DNA of 64,000 nucleotides from an uncultured Odoribacter sp. (GCA_910588375.1 CAJUQA010000002.1:124001-188000); one strand, 5' to 3'; positions 43,661 through 54,038 are shown, numbered from the stretch's first letter. Notes: generated by a model from the letters alone, not told the origin. Made by a program: numbers and translations.

Positions 43661-44692
43661 ATGGGAGTTAAACTGATTTTACTGATAAGTTGTATTCACT
43701 TTGTTTTTTGGGGTAGTGTAGCTCAGGAATATCGGCGGATAGTTTCTTATAATGTAGAAAACCTGTTTGATACCAGACATGACGAGGGAAAGAGTGATGA
43801 AGATTTTACGCCTGTCGGACGGCAGCATTGGAATCATTCCCGATATACAGATAAATTGCAAAAAATATCCAGAGTCATTTATGCGGCGGGAGAAGGACAA
43901 TATCCGGCACTTGTCGGATTGTGTGAAGTGGAAAACAGACGGGTGCTTGCGGATTTGGTTGGTAAGACGTTACTTGTAGAGGCGGATTATGGAATTCTTC
44001 ACCAGGATTCTCCTGATTTTCGCGGCATTGATGTTGCATTGCTATATAGGCGTTCCTGTTTCCGGGTGTTGGGACAGTGTTCTATTTCAGTCAGAAATCC
44101 GCAGGATTCTTCTTTCCGAACGCGTGATGTACTATATGTCTCCGGGATATTGAAAAGTGCGGATACGTTACGGCAAGACACATTCCATTTGTTTGTCTGT
44201 CATTTCCCATCTATGTCCGGGGGAGAGATGCAAAGCGAATGGAAAAGAGAACTGGCAGCTTCCGTGGTGAAATATCGAGTCGATTCCATTTTGCAACGGA
44301 ATCCTCGTGCTGCTATCGTTCTGTTGGGGGATTTCAACGAGAAAGCCAACCGTCCGGCATTAAAGAAGGTGCTGAAAGCTCAAAGTTCGGATTCTCGCAA
44401 GATTGAGAATACCCGTTTGTATAATACCGGCTACTATTTGCTGAACGCAGCTTTCGGAAGTTATAAATACCGGGGTGAATGGCAGACTATTGACCATATT
44501 ATTGTGTCGGGAGTGTTGTTGAATGGCGGGCATACTTTTCGGGCAGAGAGGCGTCTGAAACCTTATATATCTGATTTTTTAATGGAAGAAGATAAAACCT
44601 ATTTCGGGTATAAGCCTTGGCGCACATTTGTGGGACCGCGCTATTTGGGAGGCTACAGCGATCATTTGCCAGTTTATCTCGATATTCATTAA
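43661..44692 (+). CDS. Secreted endonuclease/exonuclease/phosphatase-fold protein
   Basis: A 343-residue exported protein (signal peptide ending near S-V-A-Q). EEP-fold motifs: N-V-E-N-L-F-D near residue 30, C-E-V-E-N (metal-binding Glu), G-I-D-V-A-L-L-Y, L-G-D-F-N-E and the terminal S-D-H-L-P-V. All acid and His positions are in place, so it is likely an active phosphohydrolase or nuclease. Related Bacteroidota proteins are annotated only as EEP family. An L-I-S-C string at residue 8 resembles a lipobox but is too near the start to be convincing. Confidence 0.85.
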   Translation: MGVKLILLISCIHFVFWGSVAQEYRRIVSYNVENLFDTRHDEGKSDEDFTPVGRQHWNHSRYTDKLQKISRVIYAAGEGQYPALVGLCEVENRRVLADLVGKTLLVEADYGILHQDSPDFRGIDVALLYRRSCFRVLGQCSISVRNPQDSSFRTRDVLYVSGILKSADTLRQDTFHLFVCHFPSMSGGEMQSEWKRELAASVVKYRVDSILQRNPRAAIVLLGDFNEKANRPALKKVLKAQSSDSRKIENTRLYNTGYYLLNAAFGSYKYRGEWQTIDHIIVSGVLLNGGHTFRAERRLKPYISDFLMEEDKTYFGYKPWRTFVGPRYLGGYSDHLPVYLDIH

Positions 44693-44757
44693 AACAGGTA
44701 CAGGAGAGTCGTAATGGCTCCGTGATTTTTATGTTAACAAATTAAATAAAAATATAG

Positions 44758-45837
44758 ATGAAGAAGGTTGTAAAAAGAGGATTGATAGGTGTGCTGATAG
44801 TAGTGGCTTTGGGTATTATTTTTATACCTCGGTTGGGTTGGTTGGAAACGGAACCGACCCAGCAGGGAGGAAAAAAGGGCTCTGTTTCGGGAGGGAGTCT
44901 GCCGGTGAGCGGAATTGTTGCCCAATATACAGAGTCGACTAATGGAATTACGGCTATGGGTACTATGTTGGCGAATGAAGAAGTAGAATTAGTTGCGGAA
45001 ATTGTGGGAAAGGTGAGAGGCATCTACTTCCAGGAAGGCAGTCATGTGAAAAAAGGGCAGTTATTGTTGAAAGTAGATGATGCGGACTTGCAAGCGCAGT
45101 TGGAGCGGGCAGAGTTCCAACGTAAATTGTTGAGCGAAAAACTGGAGAGACAGCGGATATTGCTGAAGCGGGAGTCCATTAGCCGTGAGGCTTTTGATCA
45201 GTTGCAGACGGATTACAATGTTTTGCAGGCGGATATAGAACTGTTGAACGTGAAAATCAGCCGGACAGAAATACGGGCGCCTTTTGACGGGGTGATGGGG
45301 TTCCGTTATGTCAGTGAAGGAAGTTATGTACAGCCCAATTCAAAAATTGCGTCAATCGTAGATAATTCAGTACTGAAATTTGAATTTTCCGTGCCGGAAA
45401 AATATGCTTCCCAGGATTTGAAAGGTAAGAAAGTTTCTTTTCGGGTAACAGGGAACGTGCGGGTATATGAAGCTGAGGTATATGCCGTGGATCCGTTGAT
45501 AGATGTTAAGACTCGTATGATTATGCTTCGTGCCCGTTTTTATAACGCAAAGGGTGAATTGATGCCGGGCATGTTTGCCAAAGGTAATCTGGTTGTCGGC
45601 GGAAAAAATGAGTATATCGCAGTACCGACAGAAGCTGTGGTGCCGGAAATGGAAGGTAAAAAGATGTGGGTATTGGAAAACGGGAAAGCCAAAAGTGTTC
45701 CGGTAGAAACAGAAAGTCGCAGTGCGAAATTCGTAGAGGTAATTTCCGGTATACAGCCGGGTGATACGGTACTGACCGGAGGCTTAATGCAATTACGGGA
45801 GGGTATGACGGTGAAAGTGACTTTATCCCAGCCTTAA
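44758..45837 (+). CDS. RND efflux periplasmic adaptor subunit (MFP)
   Basis: A 359-residue periplasmic adaptor with an N-terminal membrane anchor (about 5-23). Residues about 75-185 hold the lipoyl-like half-motifs and a coiled-coil hairpin rich in Leu and Glu (F-Q-R-K-L-L-S-E-K-L-E), then the beta-barrel domain and a membrane-proximal domain ending with 'V-L-T-G-G-L-M-Q-L'. It links the inner-membrane pump to the outer-membrane channel. First gene of a three-gene set with the RND permease and the TolC-like channel, 39 bp and 7 bp apart. Confidence 0.93.
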   Translation: MKKVVKRGLIGVLIVVALGIIFIPRLGWLETEPTQQGGKKGSVSGGSLPVSGIVAQYTESTNGITAMGTMLANEEVELVAEIVGKVRGIYFQEGSHVKKGQLLLKVDDADLQAQLERAEFQRKLLSEKLERQRILLKRESISREAFDQLQTDYNVLQADIELLNVKISRTEIRAPFDGVMGFRYVSEGSYVQPNSKIASIVDNSVLKFEFSVPEKYASQDLKGKKVSFRVTGNVRVYEAEVYAVDPLIDVKTRMIMLRARFYNAKGELMPGMFAKGNLVVGGKNEYIAVPTEAVVPEMEGKKMWVLENGKAKSVPVETESRSAKFVEVISGIQPGDTVLTGGLMQLREGMTVKVTLSQP

Positions 45838-45876
45838 TCTGGATTTTTTGAACATTTATTTCAAATAGTTGACTTT

Positions 45877-48800
45877 ATGAGTTTATCCTCAACATGTATA
45901 AGACGACCGGTGTTTGCAACGGTCATGAATATCATTCTTATATTGATAGGATTCATCGGGCTGGTGTTTTTGGGAGTGAGGGATTATCCGAGCGTGGATC
46001 CGCCTATTATTTCAGTTTCTACCAGTTTTCCGGGAGCAAATGCTGATGTGATAGAAACTCAGATTACAGAACCTTTGGAAGCTGCTATAAATGGTATTCC
46101 GGGTATTCGTTCTCTGACTAGTACGAGCCGTGATGGGCGTAGTTTTATCACCGTAGAATTTGAGTTGGAAGTGGATTTGGAGACGGCGGCAAATGATGTA
46201 AGGGACAAAGTCTCGGGAGCCATGCGGCTCCTTCCGAAAGATGTGGATCCGCCAACGGTAACGAAAGCCGATGCCGATGCACAGCCCATTTTCGGAGTTT
46301 CCTTGCGGAGTGACAAACGGTCGCTTATTGACTTAAGCATGTATGCTGAGCAGTATTACAAAGAGCGTTTGCAAACCATATCAGGAGTTAGTAGTGTGAC
46401 AATATGGGGAGAAAAACGTTATTCCGTTCGTTTGCGTATGGATCCAGCCTTGTTAGCGGCCTATCGGGTAACACCGATGGATGTGAGGGATGCTGTTACG
46501 CGGGAAAATGTGGAATTGCCCTCCGGACGGATAGAGGGAGAAAATACTGAATTGACTATCCGTACCTTGGGACGATTAATGACCATTGACGATTTTAACG
46601 CTTTGGTCATACGCGAAGAGGGAGACCGGGTGGTTCGTTTCCGCGATATTGGCGTGGCGGAAGTGGATGCGGAAGACGTGCGCTCGGTAATGAAACGTAA
46701 CGGTGTGCCGATGGTTGCCTGTGTGATTATTCCGCAACCGGGAGCTAACTATATTGATATTGTAGATCGGGCCTATGATGTCATGAAGGATCTTGAAAAA
46801 GATTTGCCGGCAGATGTGGAAGCAGGTATCGCTTTTGACAATACCGTCTTTATCCGGAACTCTATCAATGAAGTGAAAGACACCATCTTTGAGGCTTTTA
46901 TATTGGTAGTGTTGATTATATTCTTGTTTCTCCGTAACTGGCGGACGACGTTAATTCCTGTATTGGCGATTCCGGTGTCTCTTGTCGGTGCTTTCTTTAT
47001 TATGTATCTGGCGGGCTTTACAATTAATATTTTGACTTTGTTGGCAGTGGTACTGGCGATTGGCTTGGTGGTGGATGATGCTATTGTGGTGATGGAAAAT
47101 ATCTATACCAAGATAGAGGAGGGCATGTCGCCCAAAGAGGCCGGTTTTAAGGGATCGGAAGAAATCTTTTTTGCTGTGATTGCCACGACGGTGGCTTTAG
47201 TGGCGGTGTTTTTTCCGATTGTTTTTTTGCAGGGTACGACCGGGCGGTTATTTAGGGAATTTAGTATTGTTATTACGGGGGCAGTCATTATTTCGTCTTT
47301 TGTGGCACTGACTTTCACCCCGATGATTTCCACTAAATTGTTGACACGTAATGTAACTGACAATTGGTTCTACCGTAAAACCGAACCATTTTTTGACGGG
47401 TTGACAGAACATTACCGCAAAGGTTTGGATGCTTTTATGAGTAGGCGTTATTTTGCTCCGTTGATATTACTATTTACAGGAGTGATTATTTATATGTTGT
47501 GGAAAGCTACTCCTTCTGAAATGGCACCATTGGAAGACCGTTCCAATGTCCGTATCATGTCCACAGCACCGGAAGGAGCCACATTTGAGTACATGAACCG
47601 CTATGCTTCTGAGCTTTCCGACTGTCTGGAGAAAGAAGTGCCTGAACAGGAAATGATCATAGAGATGGTCGGTATGGGAAACACGAACCGTTCGAATCTG
47701 AATCTGTGGCTGAAAACACCCGAGGAAAGAAATCGAACTCAACAGGACATTGCAGACGAACTGGGAGTGAAAGTACGTCAGTTTACCGGTGCTCGTACAA
47801 TGGTATCACAACAGCAGACTTTTGGCGGACGACGGGGAGGATTACCGGTGGAATATGTAATCCAGGCGAAGAATTTGGAGGACTTGAAGCGGGTGCTACC
47901 CCGTTTTATGGAGGAAGTCAATAAGAGTTCGGTGTTTTCAGTGGCGGATCTGAATCTGAAATTCACAAAGCCGGAATTGACAATTCATATTGATCGGGAC
48001 AAGGCGGCAGTGATGGGAGTGTCGATGCAGAATATTGCCCAAACGCTCCAGTTGACCATGAGTGAACAGAGGGTGGGGTATTTTATCTTAAACGGAAAAC
48101 AATACCAGATATTCAGTCAGTTGGATAGGGAAAATCGCAATAAACCTTCCGATTTGCAATCCATATACGTACGTAACAATGACGGGGATCTTATTGCGTT
48201 GGATAATCTGGTGGTTACCAATGAAAGTTCTATGCCGCCTCAGTTATATCGTTATGACCGTTTTGTTGCGGCAACAGTGTCGGCGGGACTGGCGAAGAAA
48301 AAAACACTCTCGCAGGGACTGGAGGAGATGGATCGCATTGCAGGAGAAGTGCTGGATGATAATTTTAAGACCACCCTTTCGGGAAGTTCCAAGGATTTTG
48401 TGGAGAGTTCTTCCAGTTTGATGTTTGCTTTTGTACTGGCGCTTGTATTTATCTATTTGGTACTGGCTGCTCAGTTCGAGAGTTTTCGGGATCCGCTGAT
48501 TATCATGCTGACTGTACCTCTGGCATTGATTGGAGCTATGTTGGCATTGTGGTATTTTGAACAGACGATGAATATTTTCAGCCAGATAGGTATTATTATG
48601 CTGATAGGTCTGGTATCCAAAAATGGTATTTTGATTGTGGAGTTTGCCAACCAGCGGAAACTGATGGGCGAACCGATGTTGGTTGCCGTCAAAAATGCCG
48701 CAGTCGCCCGTTTTCGTCCGATTCTAATGACCAGTTTATCGACAGTCTTAGGTATTTTGCCGATGGCTATGGCGACGGGAGCTGGAGCAGAAAGTCGTGT

Positions 48801-48915
48801 CGCAATGGGAATCGCCGTGGTGGGAGGAATGGTCTGTGCCACCTTTTTATCCCTGTTCGTGATACCTGCCATTTATTCTTATTTGTCTTCCGATAAAATT
48901 ACCGTTAAAGATTAA
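45877..48915 (+). CDS. RND multidrug efflux permease (AcrB/MexB-like)
   Basis: A 1012-residue proton-driven exporter with 12 membrane helices and two large periplasmic loops. The TM4 Asp pair is present in G-L-V-V-D-D-A-I-V-V (about residues 395-402), and the second-half 'S-K-N-G-I-L-I-V-E-F-A-N' helix is typical of the hydrophobe/amphiphile (HAE-1) class. It expels lipophilic compounds or dyes via the adaptor and the TolC-like channel. Substrates cannot be read from sequence, and no regulator gene is adjacent. Confidence 0.95.
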   Translation: MSLSSTCIRRPVFATVMNIILILIGFIGLVFLGVRDYPSVDPPIISVSTSFPGANADVIETQITEPLEAAINGIPGIRSLTSTSRDGRSFITVEFELEVDLETAANDVRDKVSGAMRLLPKDVDPPTVTKADADAQPIFGVSLRSDKRSLIDLSMYAEQYYKERLQTISGVSSVTIWGEKRYSVRLRMDPALLAAYRVTPMDVRDAVTRENVELPSGRIEGENTELTIRTLGRLMTIDDFNALVIREEGDRVVRFRDIGVAEVDAEDVRSVMKRNGVPMVACVIIPQPGANYIDIVDRAYDVMKDLEKDLPADVEAGIAFDNTVFIRNSINEVKDTIFEAFILVVLIIFLFLRNWRTTLIPVLAIPVSLVGAFFIMYLAGFTINILTLLAVVLAIGLVVDDAIVVMENIYTKIEEGMSPKEAGFKGSEEIFFAVIATTVALVAVFFPIVFLQGTTGRLFREFSIVITGAVIISSFVALTFTPMISTKLLTRNVTDNWFYRKTEPFFDGLTEHYRKGLDAFMSRRYFAPLILLFTGVIIYMLWKATPSEMAPLEDRSNVRIMSTAPEGATFEYMNRYASELSDCLEKEVPEQEMIIEMVGMGNTNRSNLNLWLKTPEERNRTQQDIADELGVKVRQFTGARTMVSQQQTFGGRRGGLPVEYVIQAKNLEDLKRVLPRFMEEVNKSSVFSVADLNLKFTKPELTIHIDRDKAAVMGVSMQNIAQTLQLTMSEQRVGYFILNGKQYQIFSQLDRENRNKPSDLQSIYVRNNDGDLIALDNLVVTNESSMPPQLYRYDRFVAATVSAGLAKKKTLSQGLEEMDRIAGEVLDDNFKTTLSGSSKDFVESSSSLMFAFVLALVFIYLVLAAQFESFRDPLIIMLTVPLALIGAMLALWYFEQTMNIFSQIGIIMLIGLVSKNGILIVEFANQRKLMGEPMLVAVKNAAVARFRPILMTSLSTVLGILPMAMATGAGAESRVAMGIAVVGGMVCATFLSLFVIPAIYSYLSSDKITVKD

Positions 48916-48922
48916 TACAGAG

Positions 48923-50242
48923 ATGAAAGTAAAAAGATTGTTGGGATTTTTTTTCTGTTTTATAGTATTGTTTATATCGGGCGTTTATGCTCAATCATCT
49001 CATTTTACGTTAAATCAATGTATTGAACAGGCTTTGGAAGCCAATTACTCTATCAAAATGGTGAGAAATGAGCAATCGGTGGCTGAAAATAATGTCACTT
49101 ATGCACCTTTTTTGCCTACGGTAGGATTGGATGTCCAGCAGAGCCAGAAAATAAATGATACCAAGACTAAAAGTAATGGGGAAATTCATAAACTTAACGG
49201 CTCGGAGACCAACAGCCTCTCTGCGGGAGTGGGGCTGAATTGGCAACTATTTGACGGTATGGCGATGTTTACGACCTATGAACGATACCAAGAAATGCAG
49301 GCAAGAGGAGAGTTGAAAACCCAAATGATAGTGGAAAATCTGATAGTGGAGGTGAGTTCGGCTTATTATAACGTAATTGTACAACATAGCAAATTGGAGG
49401 CTTCCAAACATTCGCTCGAACTTTCCACTGAGCGTTATAACGAAGCCCGAGACAAATATATGCTGGGGGTACTTTCCGGTTTAGAACTTCAGCAGGCGAA
49501 AATTGATCTCAATGCCGATAGTTCCAAATATATGAAGCAGAAAGAGTTGTTAAAAAGTTCCTATATTTCGCTGAATATGCTGATGAATAGTGCACTGGAA
49601 CAAGATATGTATGTTCGCGATTCAATAGTATTGCGTCCGGTGTTGCTGTTGGAAGAATTGCGTAATAGTACGCTGGAATACAACACCTCACTACTAATGG
49701 CACGCAAAGATCAAAAGATATCTGCAATGGATGTGAAATTGGCTCGTTCGGCACTCTTTCCGACGCTGGATTTTAATGGAGGTTATAATTATAGCCTGAC
49801 AAAAACACCACAGGCAACAACAACGTTAAACCGCACAAATGGGGTATATTGGGGATTTACATTAAGCATGAATGTTTTTGAACGCTTGGAAAATCACCGT
49901 AAGATTAAAAATGCCCGCTTACAACAGGAGTATGCGGAATGGTCCTATCGGGAAATTGAGTTGCAGATTTTGGCCGATTTGGCACAGTTGTACAATACAT
50001 ATGAGAATAATCTCCAGATTGTCAATTTTGAGAATGAAAGTGCCGAAGTTGCTTTTGAGAACTTGGATGCTGCTTTGGAAAAATATAAACTCGGTTCACT
50101 TTCCGGTATCGAATTTCGAGAATTTCAGCGGAGTTATATTGATGCTGTCGACCGGAAATTGGCCTCCATTTATCAAGCGAAAGTGTCAGAATTGTCATTA
50201 TTGTTGATTAGCGGCAGAATAGGAGAGATGGAGCAATCTTAA
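48923..50242 (+). CDS. TolC-family outer-membrane efflux channel
   Basis: A 439-residue exported protein (signal peptide ending V-Y-A-Q). Two similar halves each contain long helical runs with Gln/Asn/Glu-rich heptads (about 25-215 and 235-425), as in TolC. It completes the tripartite pump. Its TAA (50240-50242) overlaps the TTA of the convergent rluD-like gene, so both stops share the four-base TTAA and no terminator lies between. Confidence 0.93.
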   Translation: MKVKRLLGFFFCFIVLFISGVYAQSSHFTLNQCIEQALEANYSIKMVRNEQSVAENNVTYAPFLPTVGLDVQQSQKINDTKTKSNGEIHKLNGSETNSLSAGVGLNWQLFDGMAMFTTYERYQEMQARGELKTQMIVENLIVEVSSAYYNVIVQHSKLEASKHSLELSTERYNEARDKYMLGVLSGLELQQAKIDLNADSSKYMKQKELLKSSYISLNMLMNSALEQDMYVRDSIVLRPVLLLEELRNSTLEYNTSLLMARKDQKISAMDVKLARSALFPTLDFNGGYNYSLTKTPQATTTLNRTNGVYWGFTLSMNVFERLENHRKIKNARLQQEYAEWSYREIELQILADLAQLYNTYENNLQIVNFENESAEVAFENLDAALEKYKLGSLSGIEFREFQRSYIDAVDRKLASIYQAKVSELSLLLISGRIGEMEQS

Positions 50243-51309
50243 GCCAAATCCTCCCGTCTTGCAGTATAGCTTTGCCATTTTTCTATCAGACGGCTCATAT
50301 CCTCCGGAAGAAGAGAATCGAAAGCCATTCTTTCGCCTGTCGCCGGATGGGTGAAACCGAGAGTTTTGGCATGTAAAGCCTGACGAGGACAAAGCGTGAA
50401 ACAATTGTTGACAAACTGTTTATATTTCGAGTATGTTGTGCCTTTCAAAATTTCGTTTCCCCCATATTCAGAATCGTTGAACAGCGGATGTCCGATGTGT
50501 TTGAAATGCGCCCGAATTTGATGGGTGCGTCCAGTCTCTAAAATGCATTCCACGATATTTACATATCCTAATCTTTCAATGACTTTATAATGGGTAACAG
50601 CGTGTTTTCCATGACTGCCATCCGGATAAACGGCCATTGTTTTCCGGTTTACAGGATGTCGTCCTATATTGCCAATTATGGTACCGGTGTCTTCTTTCAG
50701 ATTTCCCCAGCATACGGCTATGTATTTGCGGTCGGAAGTTTTATTGAAAAATTGAAGTGCCAAATGAGATTTGGCTTCTTCAGTCTTGGCTACAACCAGA
50801 AGTCCGGACGTATCTTTGTCAATGCGGTGCACCAGGCCTGGACGGAAATCATTTCCTTGAAAGAGAGGATTATCCTTTAAATGCCAAGCTAAAGCGTTGA
50901 CTAATGTACCATTGAAATGTCCGAAAGCTGGATGTACGACCATTCCCGCTTCTTTGTTGACAACAAGCAGGTGTTCATCTTCATATATAATGTTGAGAGG
51001 GATATTTTCCGGAATAATTTCAAAATCCCGTCTTGGATAGGTCATGACCACTGAAATGACGTCGCCGGGCTTCACTTTGTAATTGGGCTTGACCGCTTTT
51101 TCATTGACTCGGATATTACCTGCGTCTGCGGCATCCTGGATTTTTGTACGGGAAGCGTTGGGAAGACGGGTCATCAAGAATTTGTCAATCCGGAGAGGTA
51201 TCTGCCCGCGGTCAGCCTCAATGCGGTAATGTTCATACATTTCATTGCCGCCAGATTGCTCGTCTTCTTCCAATACCAGATCATTTGTATCCTCGTATTC
51301 TTCTGTCAT
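50239..51309 (-). CDS. RluA-family 23S rRNA pseudouridine synthase
   Basis: A 356-residue enzyme with an acidic N-terminal extension (about 1-25), an S4 RNA-binding domain (about 37-95) and the RluA catalytic domain with H-R-I-D-K-D-T-S-G (catalytic Asp). Closest to RluD, which modifies helix 69 of 23S rRNA; the exact target uridines are inferred. It starts 3 bp after the stop of the PASTA gene upstream, a frequent neighbour in Bacteroidota. Confidence 0.9.
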   Translation of the reverse strand: MTEEYEDTNDLVLEEDEQSGGNEMYEHYRIEADRGQIPLRIDKFLMTRLPNASRTKIQDAADAGNIRVNEKAVKPNYKVKPGDVISVVMTYPRRDFEIIPENIPLNIIYEDEHLLVVNKEAGMVVHPAFGHFNGTLVNALAWHLKDNPLFQGNDFRPGLVHRIDKDTSGLLVVAKTEEAKSHLALQFFNKTSDRKYIAVCWGNLKEDTGTIIGNIGRHPVNRKTMAVYPDGSHGKHAVTHYKVIERLGYVNIVECILETGRTHQIRAHFKHIGHPLFNDSEYGGNEILKGTTYSKYKQFVNNCFTLCPRQALHAKTLGFTHPATGERMAFDSLLPEDMSRLIEKWQSYTARREDLA

Positions 51310-51312
51310 AGA

Positions 51313-52128
51313 TTATTGCGTTACGATAAGCAGGGTGTCCAACGCTTGAATTTTTTCCTTATTCAAGGTAATGTATAGTTTTACATATGTTCCAGCCTCT
51401 ATTTCCTTATGAATTTCCGGATCGGGCTGCTGGAGGTAAACGATGGCCATGGAAGTGCTGTTTCCTTTAATACTGCCGTCGGGAATAATTTCTCCGGTGT
51501 TGAGATAATATTCTTTCAACCTTCTTATAGCTTGGTTCAGTTGTAAACCTTGTAGCTGGGGTGTCGCAACCATATTCCGGCCGCCTCCGTCACCTAAAAC
51601 GAGGTCGATCATAGAACCTTTCCGAAGTAGGGTACCTGGTAAGACATTTTTTCCCTTGTATTGCAGATTCAATACCAAATTCTTAAATTCCGACGGGGCA
51701 TAACTGATTTTTCCGGCTCTGAATCCCTTGGCACGTAAGGTTTGCAGGCTTTGCCGGTAAGGAGCGTTGTTTAATTGCGGAAACGGCACTTTTTCAGGCG
51801 TGTGGGCGTTGATAATAAGTTGAATCAGACGGTTTGCTTTTACATGTGCACCATTCAGCGGATATTGTTCCAGCACTACTCCCGGTTCTGCTTTTTCGTC
51901 ATAGAGAGAATCTATAATCGTTACTCTCAAGTTGTTATTGTGTGCTACTTTCTCTGCTTCTTCCGAAGTCAACATTTGAAAGGCCGGGACAGCGATGTAT
52001 TTCCCGTGGGCGGTATAGCTGTCCAGCCAGGATAGTACGAAATATCCTCCGATAAACAGAATTACAATAGCGGCAGAGAGGTTTAGAAGAAAAAAAGATA
52101 ATTTCGGATATTTTGAAGGTTTTGTCAT
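51313..52128 (-). CDS. PASTA-domain membrane protein
   Basis: A 271-residue protein with a short cytoplasmic tail, one membrane helix (about 10-33) and two to three PASTA repeats outside (about 40-110, 115-180, 185-258; 'V-P-x-L-x-x-x-x-x-x-x-A' and 'G-x-V-x-x-Q-x-P' patterns). PASTA domains bind muropeptides or beta-lactams. There is no kinase or penicillin-binding domain, so it is a stand-alone sensor or binding protein. It has its own -7 element and probably shares a transcript with the rluD-like gene. Confidence 0.85.
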   Translation of the reverse strand: MTKPSKYPKLSFFLLNLSAAIVILFIGGYFVLSWLDSYTAHGKYIAVPAFQMLTSEEAEKVAHNNNLRVTIIDSLYDEKAEPGVVLEQYPLNGAHVKANRLIQLIINAHTPEKVPFPQLNNAPYRQSLQTLRAKGFRAGKISYAPSEFKNLVLNLQYKGKNVLPGTLLRKGSMIDLVLGDGGGRNMVATPQLQGLQLNQAIRRLKEYYLNTGEIIPDGSIKGNSTSMAIVYLQQPDPEIHKEIEAGTYVKLYITLNKEKIQALDTLLIVTQ

Positions 52129-52164
52129 AGTCTATATAATTTTTATTGAGACGCTTACTGTGCG

Positions 52165-52172
52165 CAAAAATA
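52165..52172 (-). promoter_or_regulatory. -7 element for the PASTA gene
   Basis: TATTTTTG on the minus strand, 36 bp before the ATG at 52128; one half of a divergent pair. Confidence 0.55.
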
Positions 52173-52205
52173 GCGTAGATTTTTAAATATTCTGCTACTA
52201 TTTTA

Positions 52206-52213
52206 TATTTTTG
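52206..52213 (+). promoter_or_regulatory. -7 element for the LysM/PBP-like gene
   Basis: TATTTTTG on the plus strand, 28 bp before the ATG at 52242; the divergent partner of the element at 52165-52172. Confidence 0.55.
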
Positions 52214-52241
52214 TCAATTCAAAGTTCAAAAGAAGCAAACG

Positions 52242-54038
52242 ATGAATAATAGTATTGCAAGAATCTTATTGGTGCTGGGTTTACTTTGTTTTTTTGGTGC
52301 CGTTTCTGCACAAACTCCGGAGATAAAAAAATCGACGGATGTGATTGTTATTCGGGGGAAAAGTTATTATTTGCATGTCGTAGAGGAGGGGCAAACTCTT
52401 TTTTCCATATGTAAGGCTTACGGAGTAGACATCCAGGCTGTAAAAGAGGAGAATGGCAAGCATGATAATACGATTAGTATTTTTGATGTATTGAAAATTC
52501 CTTATACAGAGCCAACTCCCGTACAAGATACCCGGTATTATTATCATAAAGTGGAAAAGGGGGAAACATTGTATTCCATTTCCCGACGTTTCGGGGTAAA
52601 GATAAAATTGCTACTCAAAGAAAACGAGCAATATGCAAAAGGGACGTTAGGCGTGGGGGACGTGGTGCGGTTACCTTTGGGTGATATAAAGAAAGAATCG
52701 GAAGCGGTTCTGGATAAACCTGTTGCGGTAGTGGAGAAAAAAATGCAGGAAGCGGAATTCAATGAATCGTATGGATTTTCGGAAGAGGTGGAAAGATTGG
52801 ATACATTGCGGGATACATTATACCTGACTGGGGAAAAACCGATATTCGCTGCTCCGCTGCAGGAGGAGAAACCGGAATTTGTTTCCAATCCTTTTATTCC
52901 TGATAACAAGTATATAAAAGTAGCGGTGTTACTTCCTTTTTATGCCTCAGAAAACATGCGTATGAATATGCGGGCCGATACGATGGAAGCAGAGAAGGAT
53001 AGAAAACGGATTTTGCCGAAATCCACACAGTTTGTTTATTTTTATGAAGGTCTTCTTTTGGCTGTAGACAGTTTGAAGAAAAACGGGTATAAAATAGATT
53101 TGCATGTATACGACACAGAAAAGAATACGGAAAAGATGTATCGGATTACGGAGCAGATAAATGCCTTGTCTCCAGATTTGATTATCGGTCCGGTATATGC
53201 TTCGGAATATAGAGTGATTGCAGAAAATTTGATAAATAAGAATATTCCGTTGATTTATCCCTTGTCGTCTCGAAGTGAGAACTTCAGTCGTTATCCGAAT
53301 TTTCTGCAAGTACATCCGTCATTTGATGTGTTGGCGGGAGAAATGGCACGGTGGGTTGCTGCCCAAAGCGGTCAAGCCAACATCATCAGTTTAAGTTGGA
53401 CCGGCAATGAAATCAATGATGAACAAGCATTGAGTGAATTAACGGAAAAGAAACTGTTTACTGAAAAATTACAACAGATACCGGCTATAAATTTCTATAA
53501 ATGGGATTTCCAGGAGGAACAAATTGAAGCTTTTAAATTAATATTGAATCCTGATCAGGAGAATATTATCATTTTGCCTTCTTCCAAAGAAGCGGATGTT
53601 AGTAAGATGCTTCCGGTTTTATCCGCTTTCACTGATGAATTTAAAATTACCGTACTTGGATTTCCGGAATGGCAGAATTTCACCTCCGTAGATCATGAAA
53701 CGTACTATAAACTGAATGTCAAGTTGTTTGCATACAGTTATATTGATAATCTCAGTGAGAAAAGCAGGGATTTTGCAGACACTTACCGGAATTATTTTTA
53801 TACGGAACCTCATTCACTGACCAACAAAGCTTATGACTTGGGGTTGTATTTTATACCCTTGGCTGCTAAATACGGTAATAGAATGTTGGATGCGATTTCT
53901 TTCTGTGAGGGGGAAGGTATGTTTTCACGCTTCCGTTTTGCCAGGACATGTGAGGGATGCGGAAGGGAAAACTACGGTTTATATATCATTAACTATGGTT
54001 CGAATTACCGTCTGAGAATAGAACCTTTACGCTATTGA
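52242..54038 (+). CDS. LysM and periplasmic-binding-protein (PBP1-like) fusion
   Basis: A 598-residue exported protein (signal peptide about 1-24, ending S-A-Q). Two LysM domains (about 41-88 and 97-143; 'V-E-x-G-E/Q-T-L-x-S-I') bind peptidoglycan. After a linker, the C-terminal half (about 225-598) resembles type I periplasmic-binding / leucine-binding-protein folds ('V-A-V-L-L-P-F-Y', 'I-G-P-V-Y-A-S-E', 'I-P-L-I-Y-P-L-S-S-R'). Such proteins occur in Bacteroidales without a transporter next to them; here too no ABC genes are adjacent. The ligand is unknown; it may sense or anchor at the cell wall. Confidence 0.85.
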   Translation: MNNSIARILLVLGLLCFFGAVSAQTPEIKKSTDVIVIRGKSYYLHVVEEGQTLFSICKAYGVDIQAVKEENGKHDNTISIFDVLKIPYTEPTPVQDTRYYYHKVEKGETLYSISRRFGVKIKLLLKENEQYAKGTLGVGDVVRLPLGDIKKESEAVLDKPVAVVEKKMQEAEFNESYGFSEEVERLDTLRDTLYLTGEKPIFAAPLQEEKPEFVSNPFIPDNKYIKVAVLLPFYASENMRMNMRADTMEAEKDRKRILPKSTQFVYFYEGLLLAVDSLKKNGYKIDLHVYDTEKNTEKMYRITEQINALSPDLIIGPVYASEYRVIAENLINKNIPLIYPLSSRSENFSRYPNFLQVHPSFDVLAGEMARWVAAQSGQANIISLSWTGNEINDEQALSELTEKKLFTEKLQQIPAINFYKWDFQEEQIEAFKLILNPDQENIIILPSSKEADVSKMLPVLSAFTDEFKITVLGFPEWQNFTSVDHETYYKLNVKLFAYSYIDNLSEKSRDFADTYRNYFYTEPHSLTNKAYDLGLYFIPLAAKYGNRMLDAISFCEGEGMFSRFRFARTCEGCGRENYGLYIINYGSNYRLRIEPLRY

